A stretch of DNA of 64,000 nucleotides from Lentimonas sp002292345 (GTDB taxonomy: Bacteria > Verrucomicrobiota > Verrucomicrobiia > Opitutales > Coraliomargaritaceae). The number at the start of each line of letters is the position of its first letter. Positions within the stretch are counted from its first letter, which is position 1. The position numbers and the translations under genes were made by a program. The DNA is taken from assembly GCA_964187655.1 (NCBI GenBank), contig CAXLMP010000056.1:1-64000 (forward strand). The letters run 5' to 3'. Below the pieces are notes generated by a model. The model ran no database searches. It was not told where the DNA came from and saw only the letters and a list, made by a program, of their open reading frames with translations. This document shows, in pieces, positions 19,068-30,921 of this stretch.

Positions 19068-19317
19068 TCGATGCGGAAACTCTCGCGCACTCAATCTTAG
19101 CATATAGCCCGTCGCTAAGAAAATTAAATCTGCTGTCCTTACGTCGCGAATCCGGGGTTCGCAACACGATAAAGACTCAGTCGCCTCGCCCAAAGCCCGC
19201 TCGCAGCCTAGTTTTTATCCAAAATAAGGCGGGAAAGCCTCTAAAATTAACTCTGGATATACGCCCCCGCGCCGTCACAATGCGCTGGAAGTTTAAAGTC
19301 ATTTAGACACATCCGTT

Positions 19318-20667
19318 ATGAAAATCATCATCGTTGGCGCCGGCGAAGTCGGCCACAATCTTTGCACAACACTCGCTGCCTCTGGGCACGACGTGACCCT
19401 CATCGAACGCTCTGCACAACGCTGCGAGAAGCTGGATGAGGAACAGAACGCACGCATCATCTCTGGCAACGGCAGCTCTGCACGCCAATTGATCGAAGTC
19501 GATGTGGCAGAGTGCGACGCTTTTCTCGCGATGACCAGTGATGACCGCACCAACATCATCTCCTGCTCACTCGCCAAAGGGCTGGGCGCTAAAAACACGA
19601 TCGCCCGGATCCATGACGAGACCTACAGTGATAACTCGGTCATTAACTATCAACTACACTTCGGCATCGATCTTCTGGTAAATCCGGAAGCAATCTGCGC
19701 CGTAGAACTGGCTAAAGAGATACGTGGTGCGGGTCGCGTAGCCGTAGAAAACTTCGCTCGCGGGCAGATCGAAGTGCAGCAACAACGCGTCGCCGCTGGC
19801 TCTCGCCTGATCGGCAAACAACTCAAGGACCTAAAATTCGACCCTCGTGTACGGATTGGCTACATTCAACGCGACGGCAAGTGCGAGATCGCCAGCGCAG
19901 AAAGTACGATGCAAGTGGACGATCTGGTCACACACTTCGGCCATCCTGAAGCCCTATTTGCCCTGCGCCAAAAATTCGATCCAAAACACAAAGCCGACCT
20001 CTCACGAGTCGTACTCTTTGGTGCCAGCGAGACTGCAATCAATTTAATTCAGCTGCTAACTAATCCACGCTTCAAAATTCGTGTGATCGAAAAAGATCCC
20101 GAGACCTGCCGCGCACTGGCAGAGCGCTTTCCACACATCACCGTGATTCATGGTGATGCGACCTCATTACGTCTGCTCGAAGAGGAGCAAATCGGCAGTG
20201 CCGACTATTTCGTGGGCTGCACCAAAGACGATGAGGAAAACATCCTGACCTGTATTCAAGCCTCTAAGCTCGGCGCCAAACACGTGCAACTAGTGATCAA
20301 CAAGGGCGACTATGATGAACTTCTTGGTATGCTAAAGACGACGTTGGCGATCGAAGTAGTTGTCTCGCCACGCCGCGCCACTGCCGAATTCATGCTACGC
20401 ACCTTATCGACAGAAACTGTCGCGACACTTGCCGATTTACCGAATCAGGGAGTGCGCATACTCGAAGTGCGCATCAGTCACTCCAGTCCATGTGTCGGAC
20501 GTAGCGTCAAAGACCTGCAATTTCCACGCGGGAGCCTCTTGGTCGCTCTACAACACAAATTCAAAGCCAAAGTCCCCGCAGCAGATGATGTCATTCTTGC
20601 CGGCGATCGGATCGTCGTTGCGGTCAACCACGAGCAAGAAAAAGCACTGCTAGAGCGCCTCGTCTAA
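19318..20667 (+). CDS. trkA: TrkA, NAD-binding regulatory subunit of Trk potassium uptake
   Basis: 449 aa, made of two tandem RCK units as in E. coli TrkA (458). The first Rossmann fold starts with IIVGAGEVGHNLCTTL and is followed by a TrkA_C domain (about 140-220). The second starts near VVLFGASETAINLIQLL and ends in another TrkA_C domain. The peripheral protein gates the TrkH channel in response to nucleotides. trkH starts 3 nt after the stop codon, so the two are co-translated. The 250-nt upstream gap was searched by eye for a c-di-AMP riboswitch, and none was recognised. Confidence 0.95.
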   Translation: MKIIIVGAGEVGHNLCTTLAASGHDVTLIERSAQRCEKLDEEQNARIISGNGSSARQLIEVDVAECDAFLAMTSDDRTNIISCSLAKGLGAKNTIARIHDETYSDNSVINYQLHFGIDLLVNPEAICAVELAKEIRGAGRVAVENFARGQIEVQQQRVAAGSRLIGKQLKDLKFDPRVRIGYIQRDGKCEIASAESTMQVDDLVTHFGHPEALFALRQKFDPKHKADLSRVVLFGASETAINLIQLLTNPRFKIRVIEKDPETCRALAERFPHITVIHGDATSLRLLEEEQIGSADYFVGCTKDDEENILTCIQASKLGAKHVQLVINKGDYDELLGMLKTTLAIEVVVSPRRATAEFMLRTLSTETVATLADLPNQGVRILEVRISHSSPCVGRSVKDLQFPRGSLLVALQHKFKAKVPAADDVILAGDRIVVAVNHEQEKALLERLV

Positions 20668-20670
20668 ACT

Positions 20671-22143
20671 GTGAATACCCCAATCATTTATAAGCTGCTA
20701 GGCATGGTGCTGCTGGCTCTGGCCGGAGCATTCGGCCTCTGCGTCATCGCGGGGCTAGCCAACGGCGAGACCTTTGCCGACCAATCCTTGCAAGCCTTCG
20801 CGACCTCGATCGGGATAACTTTTGCGCTCGCCGCGCTCTTTCTGCTACTCGGCCGCAACGGACAAGCCAGGCTCTTTCGCCGTGAGGCACTCTGCGTCAT
20901 CGGCCTATCATGGATACTCGCGACCATCGTTGGAGCGATTCCATATCTCCTCATTGTCGAGCAATGCGATCTCTCCGATGCGATCTTTGAGAGTTCGTCT
21001 GGGCTCACCACCACTGGTGCGACCGCCTTCCCGAAGTTTTACGAATTCCCAGAGAGTCTGTTGTTTTGGCGCTCACTTAGCCAATGGGTCGGCGGTCTAG
21101 GGGTGGTCGTATTTTTCGTCGCGATCCTTTCCTCGCTCGGTGCCGGCGCAAAAATTCTGTTTAGTAATGAGTCTTCGGGTACATCGGCAGACTTTGATCA
21201 CGGCCGTATTCAGAGCGGCGCGTTCTACCTGATGCTCTATTACTTAGGCCTTTCGGTTACCTGTATGGTCGCCTATGTGATGGGAGGGATGAATTGGTTC
21301 CAAGCGATCAACCACGCCATGACCACCATCGCCACGGGTGGGTTCAGCACCGAACCCACGAGTATCCAGCATTTTCAGAGTGCGACAATCGAATGGATCT
21401 CGATCGTATTTATGACGATTTCAGGCACGACGTTCGTATTTGCGATACGGTTGCTTCGCGGGCGTACCAAGGGACTAGCCAGACACAACGAAATCTACTG
21501 GTTCTATGTGATACTCCTCACTAGCACTGCGCTTCTGACGCTCTACCTAGTCGAGTTTACCGGCGAGCTCCCAGACCATAACAGTATCCGTGCCGCAGCC
21601 TTCCAAGCCGTTTCCATAATGACGACGACTGGCTATACGACCATGGACTACGACACTTGGTTGCCCTCTGCCAAAATGTTACTACTTATTTTGATGTTAA
21701 TTGGAGGCTGTTCGGGCTCGACCAGCGGCGGAGTTAAAGTGGTGCGCGTCGTGATCGCGTTGCGGGCCGCAGCGCAAAGCGTAACGCAGTCCTTCCGCCC
21801 AAATGTGACTAAGCCAATGCGGATGGGCGGCCAAACCCTCAGCCAAGGGACGATTAATAGCGTGATCCTCTTTTTAATGCTCATGCTTTTTCTAGTGGTC
21901 GCATCGATGCTCTTTGTCGTGTCCAATGAGCCCGAACTCACTTTCGTGGCCTCATTCTCGGCAGTTCAAGCTACCTTATTTAATATTGGTCCAGGCTTCG
22001 ACGCCTTCGGCCCCACCCAGAATTTTCATTTTTTAAGAGATTCAACCAAAGTCTTTCTTTCTCTACTGATGATCCTCGGGCGCCTTGAACTCTACGCCGT
22101 GCTTGTCCTATTTTCTCCATCGGTGTGGAAACGATTTTCATAG
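20671..22143 (+). CDS. trkH: TrkH/TrkG potassium transporter membrane subunit
   Basis: 490 aa (usual 480-490) with about ten membrane segments arranged as four M1-P-M2 repeats. Selectivity-filter-like loops are visible: SSGLTTTGATAF, TTIATGGFSTEP, IMTTTGYTTMDY and FNIGPGFDAFGP, each with the key Gly. The start is GTG at 20671, 3 nt after trkA. With TrkA it forms the low-affinity K+ uptake system. A paired-hairpin repeat follows downstream. Confidence 0.95.
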   Translation: MNTPIIYKLLGMVLLALAGAFGLCVIAGLANGETFADQSLQAFATSIGITFALAALFLLLGRNGQARLFRREALCVIGLSWILATIVGAIPYLLIVEQCDLSDAIFESSSGLTTTGATAFPKFYEFPESLLFWRSLSQWVGGLGVVVFFVAILSSLGAGAKILFSNESSGTSADFDHGRIQSGAFYLMLYYLGLSVTCMVAYVMGGMNWFQAINHAMTTIATGGFSTEPTSIQHFQSATIEWISIVFMTISGTTFVFAIRLLRGRTKGLARHNEIYWFYVILLTSTALLTLYLVEFTGELPDHNSIRAAAFQAVSIMTTTGYTTMDYDTWLPSAKMLLLILMLIGGCSGSTSGGVKVVRVVIALRAAAQSVTQSFRPNVTKPMRMGGQTLSQGTINSVILFLMLMLFLVVASMLFVVSNEPELTFVASFSAVQATLFNIGPGFDAFGPTQNFHFLRDSTKVFLSLLMILGRLELYAVLVLFSPSVWKRFS

Positions 22144-22224
22144 CCAACGGCGGCGTGGCGGGAGTGACTACGCTCAGTGGCACTGAACAAGAAAAATTCA
22201 TCGTCGATTAGTGGTGATGGAAGG

Positions 22225-22281
22225 GAGAGCGACTCGCCCTCTTTTGCGGCAACACAGATTCAATGTGGGCGAGTCGCCCAC
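22225..22281. repeat. paired-hairpin intergenic repeat, copy 2
   Basis: GAGAGCG-ACT-CGCCCTC (22225-22241, one mismatch, followed by TTTT) and GTGGGCG-AGT-CGCCCAC (22265-22281, perfect) stand 40 nt apart start to start. This repeats the design seen after mutS at 3162-3212. The first hairpin plus CTTTT could terminate trkH. The rest of the 304-nt gap to the ferredoxin gene holds a perfect 14-bp palindrome GTTTCGATCGAAAC (22356-22369) of unknown role and the ferredoxin terminator. Confidence 0.6.
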
Positions 22282-22393
22282 ACTCTTATCGCGGTCAATG
22301 GTTCAAACACCCCCACAACATGGGATCCGTTGCCTCACGGATAAAACGGACTGTCGTTTCGATCGAAACTTTCCCACTGATCGACGATGAGCC

Positions 22394-22422
22394 AAAAAAG
22401 CCCGCGAATCATCGCGGGCTTT
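22394..22422 (-). terminator. intrinsic terminator of the ferredoxin gene
   Basis: A perfect 10-bp stem AAAGCCCGCG/CGCGGGCTTT with a 6-nt loop. On the minus strand it is followed by a run of six T. It lies 25 nt past the ferredoxin stop codon and has the classic GC-rich stem plus T-tract layout. Confidence 0.88.
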
Positions 22423-22447
22423 AGAAATTGATTCGGCATCAAGCAGA

Positions 22448-22690
22448 TCAGCCCTCGCCATCTTCGCCAATCGCTTCAACTGGGCAGCCTTCGAGCGCTT
22501 CCATGCACAGTGCGATGGCCTCTTCGTCATTCGCCTCGGGTTGCTTGTGCACAAAGGAATACCCTCCGTCTTCGTTTCGGGTAAAGAAATCCGGAGCAGT
22601 TTCACGGCACAGATCACAGTCGATGCATTGCTCATCAACATAGAACTTCCCCTTAACATTTTCCGGCCATTTTTCGTCTAAGTCTGCCAT
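22448..22690 (-). CDS. single [4Fe-4S] ferredoxin
   Basis: An 80-aa acidic electron carrier. One cluster-binding set is visible, CIDCDLC (three Cys) plus the distal Cys in LEGCPVEAI. An extra Cys sits in ALCMEALEGCP, at the position that forms a disulfide in Thermotoga/Bacillus-type monocluster ferredoxins in place of a second cluster. Asp in CxDC and the overall acidity are typical. It is monocistronic with its own terminator and is divergent from the rhomboid gene. The redox partner is unknown. Confidence 0.9.
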   Translation of the reverse strand: MADLDEKWPENVKGKFYVDEQCIDCDLCRETAPDFFTRNEDGGYSFVHKQPEANDEEAIALCMEALEGCPVEAIGEDGEG

Positions 22691-22877
22691 GCTGCGAAAA
22701 TTGATACTTTCTCTTGTGAGTCAAGCGGGAAGCCCACTGAGACTCATTTGCTCCAAATCAGAAGCTTCGTTTGCAATTCGCGCAGAATCTCTATTTCCTT
22801 TGATACTCGTATACACGGGAACGCTCTGCTTCGAATGCGGTCTAGTCGTGTGCGAAACCTTTTACGTTTAAATTTCT

Positions 22878-23783
22878 ATGCTCTACGACCGCCCGTATAT
22901 GCGCCAAGCCCCTGAGCCTGTCGCCAAGCAGACCAACGCAGTGACGATTCTCCTGATTGTGACGATCGGCATCTTTGTCCTCCAGCAAGTACTGAATGTC
23001 AGTTTCCCTGGAACTGGCGGTCGCCAGAATTTGTTTCTTACCGACTGGTTTGCATTGAGCGCAGACAACTTCAAAGACCTCAAAGTCTGGACCGTCTTCA
23101 GTTATGCTTTTCTGCACAGTACCACGACGATTCTACATCTTCTGGGTAATATGCTGGGCCTGTTTTTTATCGGCCGAATTTTGGAGCCACTGCTAGGGAA
23201 GCAACAGTTTTTGATCCTCTATTTCGGTGGCGCTGTGGCCGGAGCACTTACTTATCTGATCTTTCACTTTGACGGCAATAATACCGTCGTCGGCGCCTCA
23301 GCAGCAGTGTTTGCACTGCTCGCCTTCTTTTGCCAGCGCCACCCCGAGCAGCCTATTACGTTACTGCTGTTCTTCGTCATTCCATTAACCGTTAAACCAA
23401 AGTGGCTCTTTTGGGGGCTACTTGGCTACTCTATCTACGCACTCATCTTTACCGAACTGGCCGGGACTTCACACGTCGCGCATTCCGCCCATCTCGGCGG
23501 CTTCCTCGTTGGCGTGCTCTTCTTTCGCTATGTCTACAATGGCAATTCCTCCTTTGCTGCGGCTCGCAAGCGGCCAAGTATCGAAATGCCGGAATGGTTT
23601 AAACGCCGCAAAAGATCCGCAGCCCAGGCCAGCTATCAAGTGAATCGCCCGACAACGAGCAACAATGACCTGCAGAAAGAGGTCGATCGTATTTTAGATA
23701 AAATTAATGCCTCTGGCTTTGGCTCGCTCAATCCTACCGAGAAAGCGACCCTCGACCAAGCCAAGGACATCCTTAGTAAATAA
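22878..23783 (+). CDS. rhomboid-family intramembrane serine protease
   Basis: A 301-aa polytopic membrane protein with about six helices. The catalytic dyad is visible: Ser141 in VVGASAAVFALL and His205 in HVAHSAHLGGFLVG. HSTTTILHLLGNMLGLFFIG is the L1 loop/TM2 signature with the oxyanion Asn. Rhomboids cleave membrane proteins within or near a transmembrane helix. The GASA variant replaces the more common GxSG, which is tolerated in the family. A soluble C-terminal tail of about 70 residues carries basic and helical segments. The Prc-type protease gene follows after 31 nt, so the two membrane-quality proteases may be co-expressed. Confidence 0.85.
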   Translation: MLYDRPYMRQAPEPVAKQTNAVTILLIVTIGIFVLQQVLNVSFPGTGGRQNLFLTDWFALSADNFKDLKVWTVFSYAFLHSTTTILHLLGNMLGLFFIGRILEPLLGKQQFLILYFGGAVAGALTYLIFHFDGNNTVVGASAAVFALLAFFCQRHPEQPITLLLFFVIPLTVKPKWLFWGLLGYSIYALIFTELAGTSHVAHSAHLGGFLVGVLFFRYVYNGNSSFAAARKRPSIEMPEWFKRRKRSAAQASYQVNRPTTSNNDLQKEVDRILDKINASGFGSLNPTEKATLDQAKDILSK

Positions 23784-23814
23784 TCGCCTTACCTGCATAC
23801 TTTCCCAACTGTTC

Positions 23815-26226
23815 ATGACTTCTACATTTAATACGATTGCCCGCCTAGCCTGTGTCTCTCTCGCCTTCCTCATGCTCCAAGGACCTGCTTACGCTGGATT
23901 TGAGCAGACCAAAGAAATGGCAGATCAAACCCGCTGGGTGATGAACACCATCAATTCCCGCCATTATCTGCACGGCAAGATGGAGAAGCTCAACGGCACC
24001 GAAATCGTCGAGGCCTTCACGGAATCGTTCGACTATGCCCGCATGTATTTCCTACGTAGCGAGGTCGATGACTTCGTCTTCCGCTTCGGCGATGCGATGG
24101 AAGATTTTCTGCAAAAAGGTAACCTCTACGCAGCCTTTGAGATCTACGCGGCCTATCAAGCCAATGTCCAAGAGCGCACTGATTGGGCTTACCAGCGACT
24201 GGCCCAAGACTTCGATTTCAGCCGAAACGAAAGCTTCACACCCGACCGCCGCGAAGCGAAATGGCCCACCACTGCAGAGGAGAGCAGCGGCCTCTGGGAG
24301 CGTCGCCTAAAATACGAAGTTCTCAACGAGCTTCTTTCACTCGCTGGCGAAGAAGAAGAAGAACAGCTCGAATATGGAGAAACCAAGAATCCTGACAACG
24401 TTGAAGACCAGAAAGACGACAGCTTTGACCCCGCCAAGATTCAACGTCTCCTCGAAGACCCTAAGTTTATGGTCGAGACGCTCGACGCTGCGCGCGAGAA
24501 GATCCGCCGCCGCTACGAGCGTAATCTCACCTACATCGTCGATCGTGAAGCTACCGAAGTTCAAGAGTCCTTTATCAATGCAATGACTCAGCTGTTTGAT
24601 CCACACTCCAGTTTCCTCTCTGCCGACACGCTTGAAAGCTTCAACTCTGCGGTGCAGAACTCGTTTGTTGGCATCGGCGCCCTGCTTCAGGACGACGACG
24701 GCATTTGCACCATTAAACAAATCCTTCCAGGTGGCCCTGCCGAAGAATCTGGCCTACTACATGACGAAGATAAAATCCTCGCCGTGGCACAGGGTAAAGA
24801 CGGTGAATTTGAAGACGTCGTTGATATGCAACTGCGCTACGTCGTGCGCAAAATTAAAGGTGAGAAAGGCACGATCGTGCGCCTCCTCATTCGCCCTGGC
24901 TCCGCTGGCGATCCATCTGCCCGCAAGGATATTTCGATCACCCGCGGCGAGGTCAAACTCACCGCCAACCTCGCATCTGCAAAGTTAATCGATCTTCCGA
25001 CAGCCGCCGGCGAACTCATTCCTGTTGGAGTTATCGAGCTACCCTCTTTCTATGGTAACATTGGCGCCGGCGGTACGTTGACCACAACTGCTGGCGACGT
25101 CACCGAACTTCTCAAAAAGCTAAGTGCCGCTGGGGCACAAGGCATCATTCTCGACCTTCGCATGAATGGTGGTGGCCTGCTCAGTGAAGCGGTACGCGTG
25201 GCCGGACTGTTCATCCCCATCGGCCCCGTCGTGCAAGTGCGTAACCCCGATGGCCGCACTGATGTGCTTTCCGATCGTGACCTTAATCTCGAATGGAGAG
25301 GTCCGCTGATCGTGCTGACTTCACGCTTCAGCGCCTCCGCCTCAGAGATCGTCGCTGGTGCGTTGCAAGACCACGGACGTGCGCTCATTGTTGGTAATAG
25401 TTCGACGCACGGCAAAGGCACCGTTCAGGAAGTTTACCACATGAACAGCCGACCCGCATTTTCTTGGTTCCAAAATGCCGCGCAGCCACAAGCCCGACCC
25501 GTCGCCTCAAAAATCACCATTAAACAATTCTACCTGCCTGGCGGCAGCTCCACTCAGCTCAAAGGGGTGCCCTCAGACATCGCCTTGCCATCGGTAAACG
25601 AGTTTCTGCCTATCGGTGAGTCCGATCTACCACATGCTCTAGCTTGGGATAAAATTCCCGAAGTCGAGTGGTTCAACGACTGGAAGAAACTCCGTATCTC
25701 GACCCCAGAAAAGCCCGAATTAAAGACCGCACTCGCTCAAAACAGCACGGCGCGACAGGCGAGCCTAGCAGAATTTGCATTCCTTAAGGAGCAGATCGAG
25801 TGGCGCAAAGCACGCTATGAAGAAAAGGCGATATCGCTCAACCTTGAGCAGCGCATCGCCCGTAAGATCGCAGATCGGACATACATCGACAGCATGGACG
25901 ATGCCTACGAGACGCTCTGCGAGACCAACTACGTCGAAGAAGAATTTATCCTAAAGATTGCTGAAGAACAAGATACTCTCTCAAAGCAGAACCTGCTCGA
26001 AACAGGAGAAGCTGAAGCCGCACTCGCGGCCGAACAAGCTGCGAATGACATTGCGGCGGGCATCGTAGCAGTCGAAGAAGAAGAAGATGATGATGAAGAC
26101 AAGCCAGACTTCGACATCTACCTGCGCGAAAGCGCCCGCATCATGGCCGATTGGATCGAAATTGAGACTACTGACGACACTGCTGTCACCGCCACTAAGG
26201 TCGCTGCATCAGCGCAGGCACTGTAG
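23815..26226 (+). CDS. prc: carboxy-terminal processing protease (Prc/Tsp, peptidase S41)
   Basis: An 803-aa periplasmic protease. A signal peptide (to about residue 27, ending GPAYA) leads to the long N-terminal Tsp domain (MYFLRSEVDDFVF). A PDZ domain (FVGIGALLQDDDGICTIKQI) follows, then the S41 core with the catalytic Ser in SRFSASASEIVAGAL and Lys in THGKGTVQ. The C-terminal DUF3340-like region ends with an acidic stretch (EEEEDDDEDK). Prc degrades or trims proteins in the envelope, often peptidoglycan hydrolases. An upstream ATG at 23707 lies within the rhomboid gene and would bury the signal peptide, so 23815 was chosen. Confidence 0.93.
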   Translation: MTSTFNTIARLACVSLAFLMLQGPAYAGFEQTKEMADQTRWVMNTINSRHYLHGKMEKLNGTEIVEAFTESFDYARMYFLRSEVDDFVFRFGDAMEDFLQKGNLYAAFEIYAAYQANVQERTDWAYQRLAQDFDFSRNESFTPDRREAKWPTTAEESSGLWERRLKYEVLNELLSLAGEEEEEQLEYGETKNPDNVEDQKDDSFDPAKIQRLLEDPKFMVETLDAAREKIRRRYERNLTYIVDREATEVQESFINAMTQLFDPHSSFLSADTLESFNSAVQNSFVGIGALLQDDDGICTIKQILPGGPAEESGLLHDEDKILAVAQGKDGEFEDVVDMQLRYVVRKIKGEKGTIVRLLIRPGSAGDPSARKDISITRGEVKLTANLASAKLIDLPTAAGELIPVGVIELPSFYGNIGAGGTLTTTAGDVTELLKKLSAAGAQGIILDLRMNGGGLLSEAVRVAGLFIPIGPVVQVRNPDGRTDVLSDRDLNLEWRGPLIVLTSRFSASASEIVAGALQDHGRALIVGNSSTHGKGTVQEVYHMNSRPAFSWFQNAAQPQARPVASKITIKQFYLPGGSSTQLKGVPSDIALPSVNEFLPIGESDLPHALAWDKIPEVEWFNDWKKLRISTPEKPELKTALAQNSTARQASLAEFAFLKEQIEWRKARYEEKAISLNLEQRIARKIADRTYIDSMDDAYETLCETNYVEEEFILKIAEEQDTLSKQNLLETGEAEAALAAEQAANDIAAGIVAVEEEEDDDEDKPDFDIYLRESARIMADWIEIETTDDTAVTATKVAASAQAL

Positions 26227-26423
26227 AAAATCGCCGCGGATTTTAGTGACATATTGCTTCCTCAAATGTATCTGCATCAGGGACTTGTAGTATAATCGTG
26301 ATTCCCTGCAGAGACTCCTCAGCGCGGATTTCGTTACCGCGGCCCACACTATGTGCGTGGTAAAGCCGCAGTTACGTGAAATGTCTGCCGAAGATGGCTA
26401 AATCTTGTTTGCATCGCAGCCAC

Positions 26424-26456
26424 AAAAAACGCGCTCCCTATCGGAAACGCGTTTTT
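26424..26456. terminator. intrinsic terminator for the atp operon, probably bidirectional
   Basis: A perfect 9-bp inverted repeat AAAAACGCG/CGCGTTTTT with a 14-nt loop lies between the convergent prc and atpC genes. Both strands give a GC stem followed by a T-run, so it can end transcripts from either side. It sits 23 nt past the atpC stop codon. Confidence 0.85.
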
Positions 26457-26478
26457 CAAAATGGCTTGGAATCAATAC

Positions 26479-26892
26479 TTAGCGGCGGCGACGGCCTTTA
26501 GCTAGCTTCTGCGTAATTAAGAACTGAATACTAGACTCAAGGCGATCCACTTCACTCGGATCATGACCTTCGGCAGCTGCGATACTGAGGGCTTCTTCTG
26601 CACGTGCTTGGGCTGATTCGACCGCGGAAAGATCGATATCTTTGACGTCAATGGCAGCCTCAGTGAGCACCGATACGGTGTTACCCAGCACCTTGGCGAA
26701 GCCACAGTCAACTGCGATGAACTCTACCTGGCCGTCTTTGAACACCTTTAACTCGCCAGCGACGACTTTGGTGACCAGTGGGATGTGACCAGTCAGAATA
26801 CCCGCCTCGCCCGAGTCAGTCGGCAATACGACCTGATCGGCCTCGGTACTGAGGACCTTTTCGTCAGGTGTAATAATTTCTAGAGTAATCAT
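26479..26892 (-). CDS. atpC: ATP synthase epsilon subunit
   Basis: A 137-aa central-stalk subunit that couples gamma rotation and inhibits ATP hydrolysis. The N-terminal beta barrel is evident (LEIITPDEKVLSTEADQVVLPT, GILTGHIPLVT), followed by the two C-terminal helices (QARAEEALSIAA) and a basic tail KGRRRR. It is the last gene of the leftward operon atpBEFHAGDC. A weak Shine-Dalgarno-like AAGGA lies about 13 nt upstream, one of the few in the window. Confidence 0.96.
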   Translation of the reverse strand: MITLEIITPDEKVLSTEADQVVLPTDSGEAGILTGHIPLVTKVVAGELKVFKDGQVEFIAVDCGFAKVLGNTVSVLTEAAIDVKDIDLSAVESAQARAEEALSIAAAEGHDPSEVDRLESSIQFLITQKLAKGRRRR

Positions 26893-26926
26893 TCTGATTT
26901 GAATTCCTTATTGGTAGCGTCGCTGC

Positions 26927-28348
<1,422 letters not shown>

Positions 28349-28388
28349 GGTTGAAAAAGGAGTTAAATGTAAGAAGTAGAAGTTAGCT

Positions 28389-29285
<897 letters not shown>

Positions 29286-29326
29286 TTATTATATAAGATC
29301 GGAGTTCAGATAACAAAGGTCAGCGA

Positions 29327-30871
29327 TTAAGCGGAAAAACCTGCCACCCACTCATCGAGGGAGGTCTTAAGAGCCGCTTCGGTTGCGTCGCTAATTGCTT
29401 TTTCGGCGCGGATGGTGCCCATCACTTTCGCACCACGAGTTTCGAGGAACTCACGCAGACTAGAAGTGGCGGCAACGATTTTAGCGACGTCAATCGCATC
29501 GAAGAAACCATTCTGAACGGCATAGATCAGTGAGGACTGAACTTCGACAGGAATCGGGTTGAACGCAGTTTGCTTGAACAATTCAACCACACGCGCACCA
29601 CGCTCGAGTTGAGCTTTGGTCTTCGCGTCGAGATCCGAACCGAACTGAGCAAACGCTGCAAGCTCGCGGAACTGCGCGAGCTGAAGTTTCACCTTACCAG
29701 CAACCTTCTTAATCGCCTTGATCTGCGCTGCAGAACCGACACGAGAAACGGACAGACCCACCGATACCGCTGGGCGGATACCTTGATTGAACAAATCTGT
29801 TTCGAGGAAGACCTGGCCGTCAGTGATCGAAATCACGTTGGTCGGAATGTAAGCGGACACGTCGCCTGCTTGAGTTTCAATGATCGGCAGCGCTGTAAGC
29901 GAACCATTACCATTGTCCTCATTCACACGAGCGGAACGCTCGAGGAGGCGTGAGTGGAGATAAAACACATCACCAGGATACGCTTCACGACCAGATGGGC
30001 GCTTCAGAATCAAAGAAATTTGACGATAGGCAACCGCTTGCTTGGAAAGGTCATCATAGACGATCAGCGCATCCATACCATTGTTCATGAAGAACTCACC
30101 CATCGATGCACCAGAGAAGGGCGCGATATATTGGTTGGCAGGATTATCGCCAGCAGACGCAGAAACGATAATGGTGTATTCCATCGCGCCAGCTTTCTCG
30201 AGTACGGCAATGGTGCGAGCGATGTTCGAATTCTTCTGACCAACAGCAACGTAGATCGAATAAACCGGACGGAAGTCTTCCGGGAAGGTGCCATCCTCAT
30301 TGCGGTGCTGGTTGTTGATCTTCCCTTGATTGATGATGGTATCAATCGCGATCGTTGTCTTACCAGTTGAGCGGTCACCAATGATGAGCTCACGTTGGCC
30401 ACGACCGATGGGGATCATCGAGTCGATAGACATGATGCCCGTTTGCATTGGCTGATCAACCGACTTGCGCGGGATGATGCCGGGAGCGACTTGGTCGACA
30501 GGATATGTCTCGGTGGAGTTGATTGGCCCTTTGCCATCGATTGGGTTACCAATCGCGTCAACCACACGACCTAGCAGGCCCATGCCAACCGGAACGGAAA
30601 GTAGTGTACCTGTGGTGGAGGCTTCGTCGCCTTCCTTTAGCTTGGAGTAATCACCTAGAATAACGCAACCGACTTCATCTTCTTCAAGATTCAAGGCGAT
30701 TCCGAAGACGCTCTGACCGAAATCGATCATTTCGTTATACATGACACCGGATAAGCCTTCGAGCTTGGCGACGCCATCTGCGATGGCGACGATTCGACCG
30801 GTGTTGGATTTGACGGCGCTGGCTTGGAAGCTAGCGATCTCGTTTTCAATTTGTTCGACTATAGAGCTCAT
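29327..30871 (-). CDS. atpA: ATP synthase alpha subunit
   Basis: A 514-aa non-catalytic nucleotide-binding subunit of F1. P-loop GDRSTGKTTIA, GRGQRELIIGD, the arginine finger in PAVSVGLSVSRVGSAAQ and the N-terminal helix that meets AtpH (IEQIENEIASFQA) are visible. Length and order match the family. It sits between atpH and atpG; this N-terminus would contact the shortened AtpH described below. Confidence 0.98.
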   Translation of the reverse strand: MSSIVEQIENEIASFQASAVKSNTGRIVAIADGVAKLEGLSGVMYNEMIDFGQSVFGIALNLEEDEVGCVILGDYSKLKEGDEASTTGTLLSVPVGMGLLGRVVDAIGNPIDGKGPINSTETYPVDQVAPGIIPRKSVDQPMQTGIMSIDSMIPIGRGQRELIIGDRSTGKTTIAIDTIINQGKINNQHRNEDGTFPEDFRPVYSIYVAVGQKNSNIARTIAVLEKAGAMEYTIIVSASAGDNPANQYIAPFSGASMGEFFMNNGMDALIVYDDLSKQAVAYRQISLILKRPSGREAYPGDVFYLHSRLLERSARVNEDNGNGSLTALPIIETQAGDVSAYIPTNVISITDGQVFLETDLFNQGIRPAVSVGLSVSRVGSAAQIKAIKKVAGKVKLQLAQFRELAAFAQFGSDLDAKTKAQLERGARVVELFKQTAFNPIPVEVQSSLIYAVQNGFFDAIDVAKIVAATSSLREFLETRGAKVMGTIRAEKAISDATEAALKTSLDEWVAGFSA

Positions 30872-30921
30872 GAGAAACTAATGGGGAGAAAGTGTGTAAG
30901 GTTAGAGAGTGCGAATGTTGA

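Noticed and set aside
19153..19165. GGGGTTCG stretch resembling a tRNA T-loop in the gap before trkA
   Set aside because: No matching acceptor, D or anticodon stems could be folded around it.
19068..19317. Possible c-di-AMP riboswitch before trkA
   Set aside because: The expected conserved blocks of the ydaO class were not found in order.
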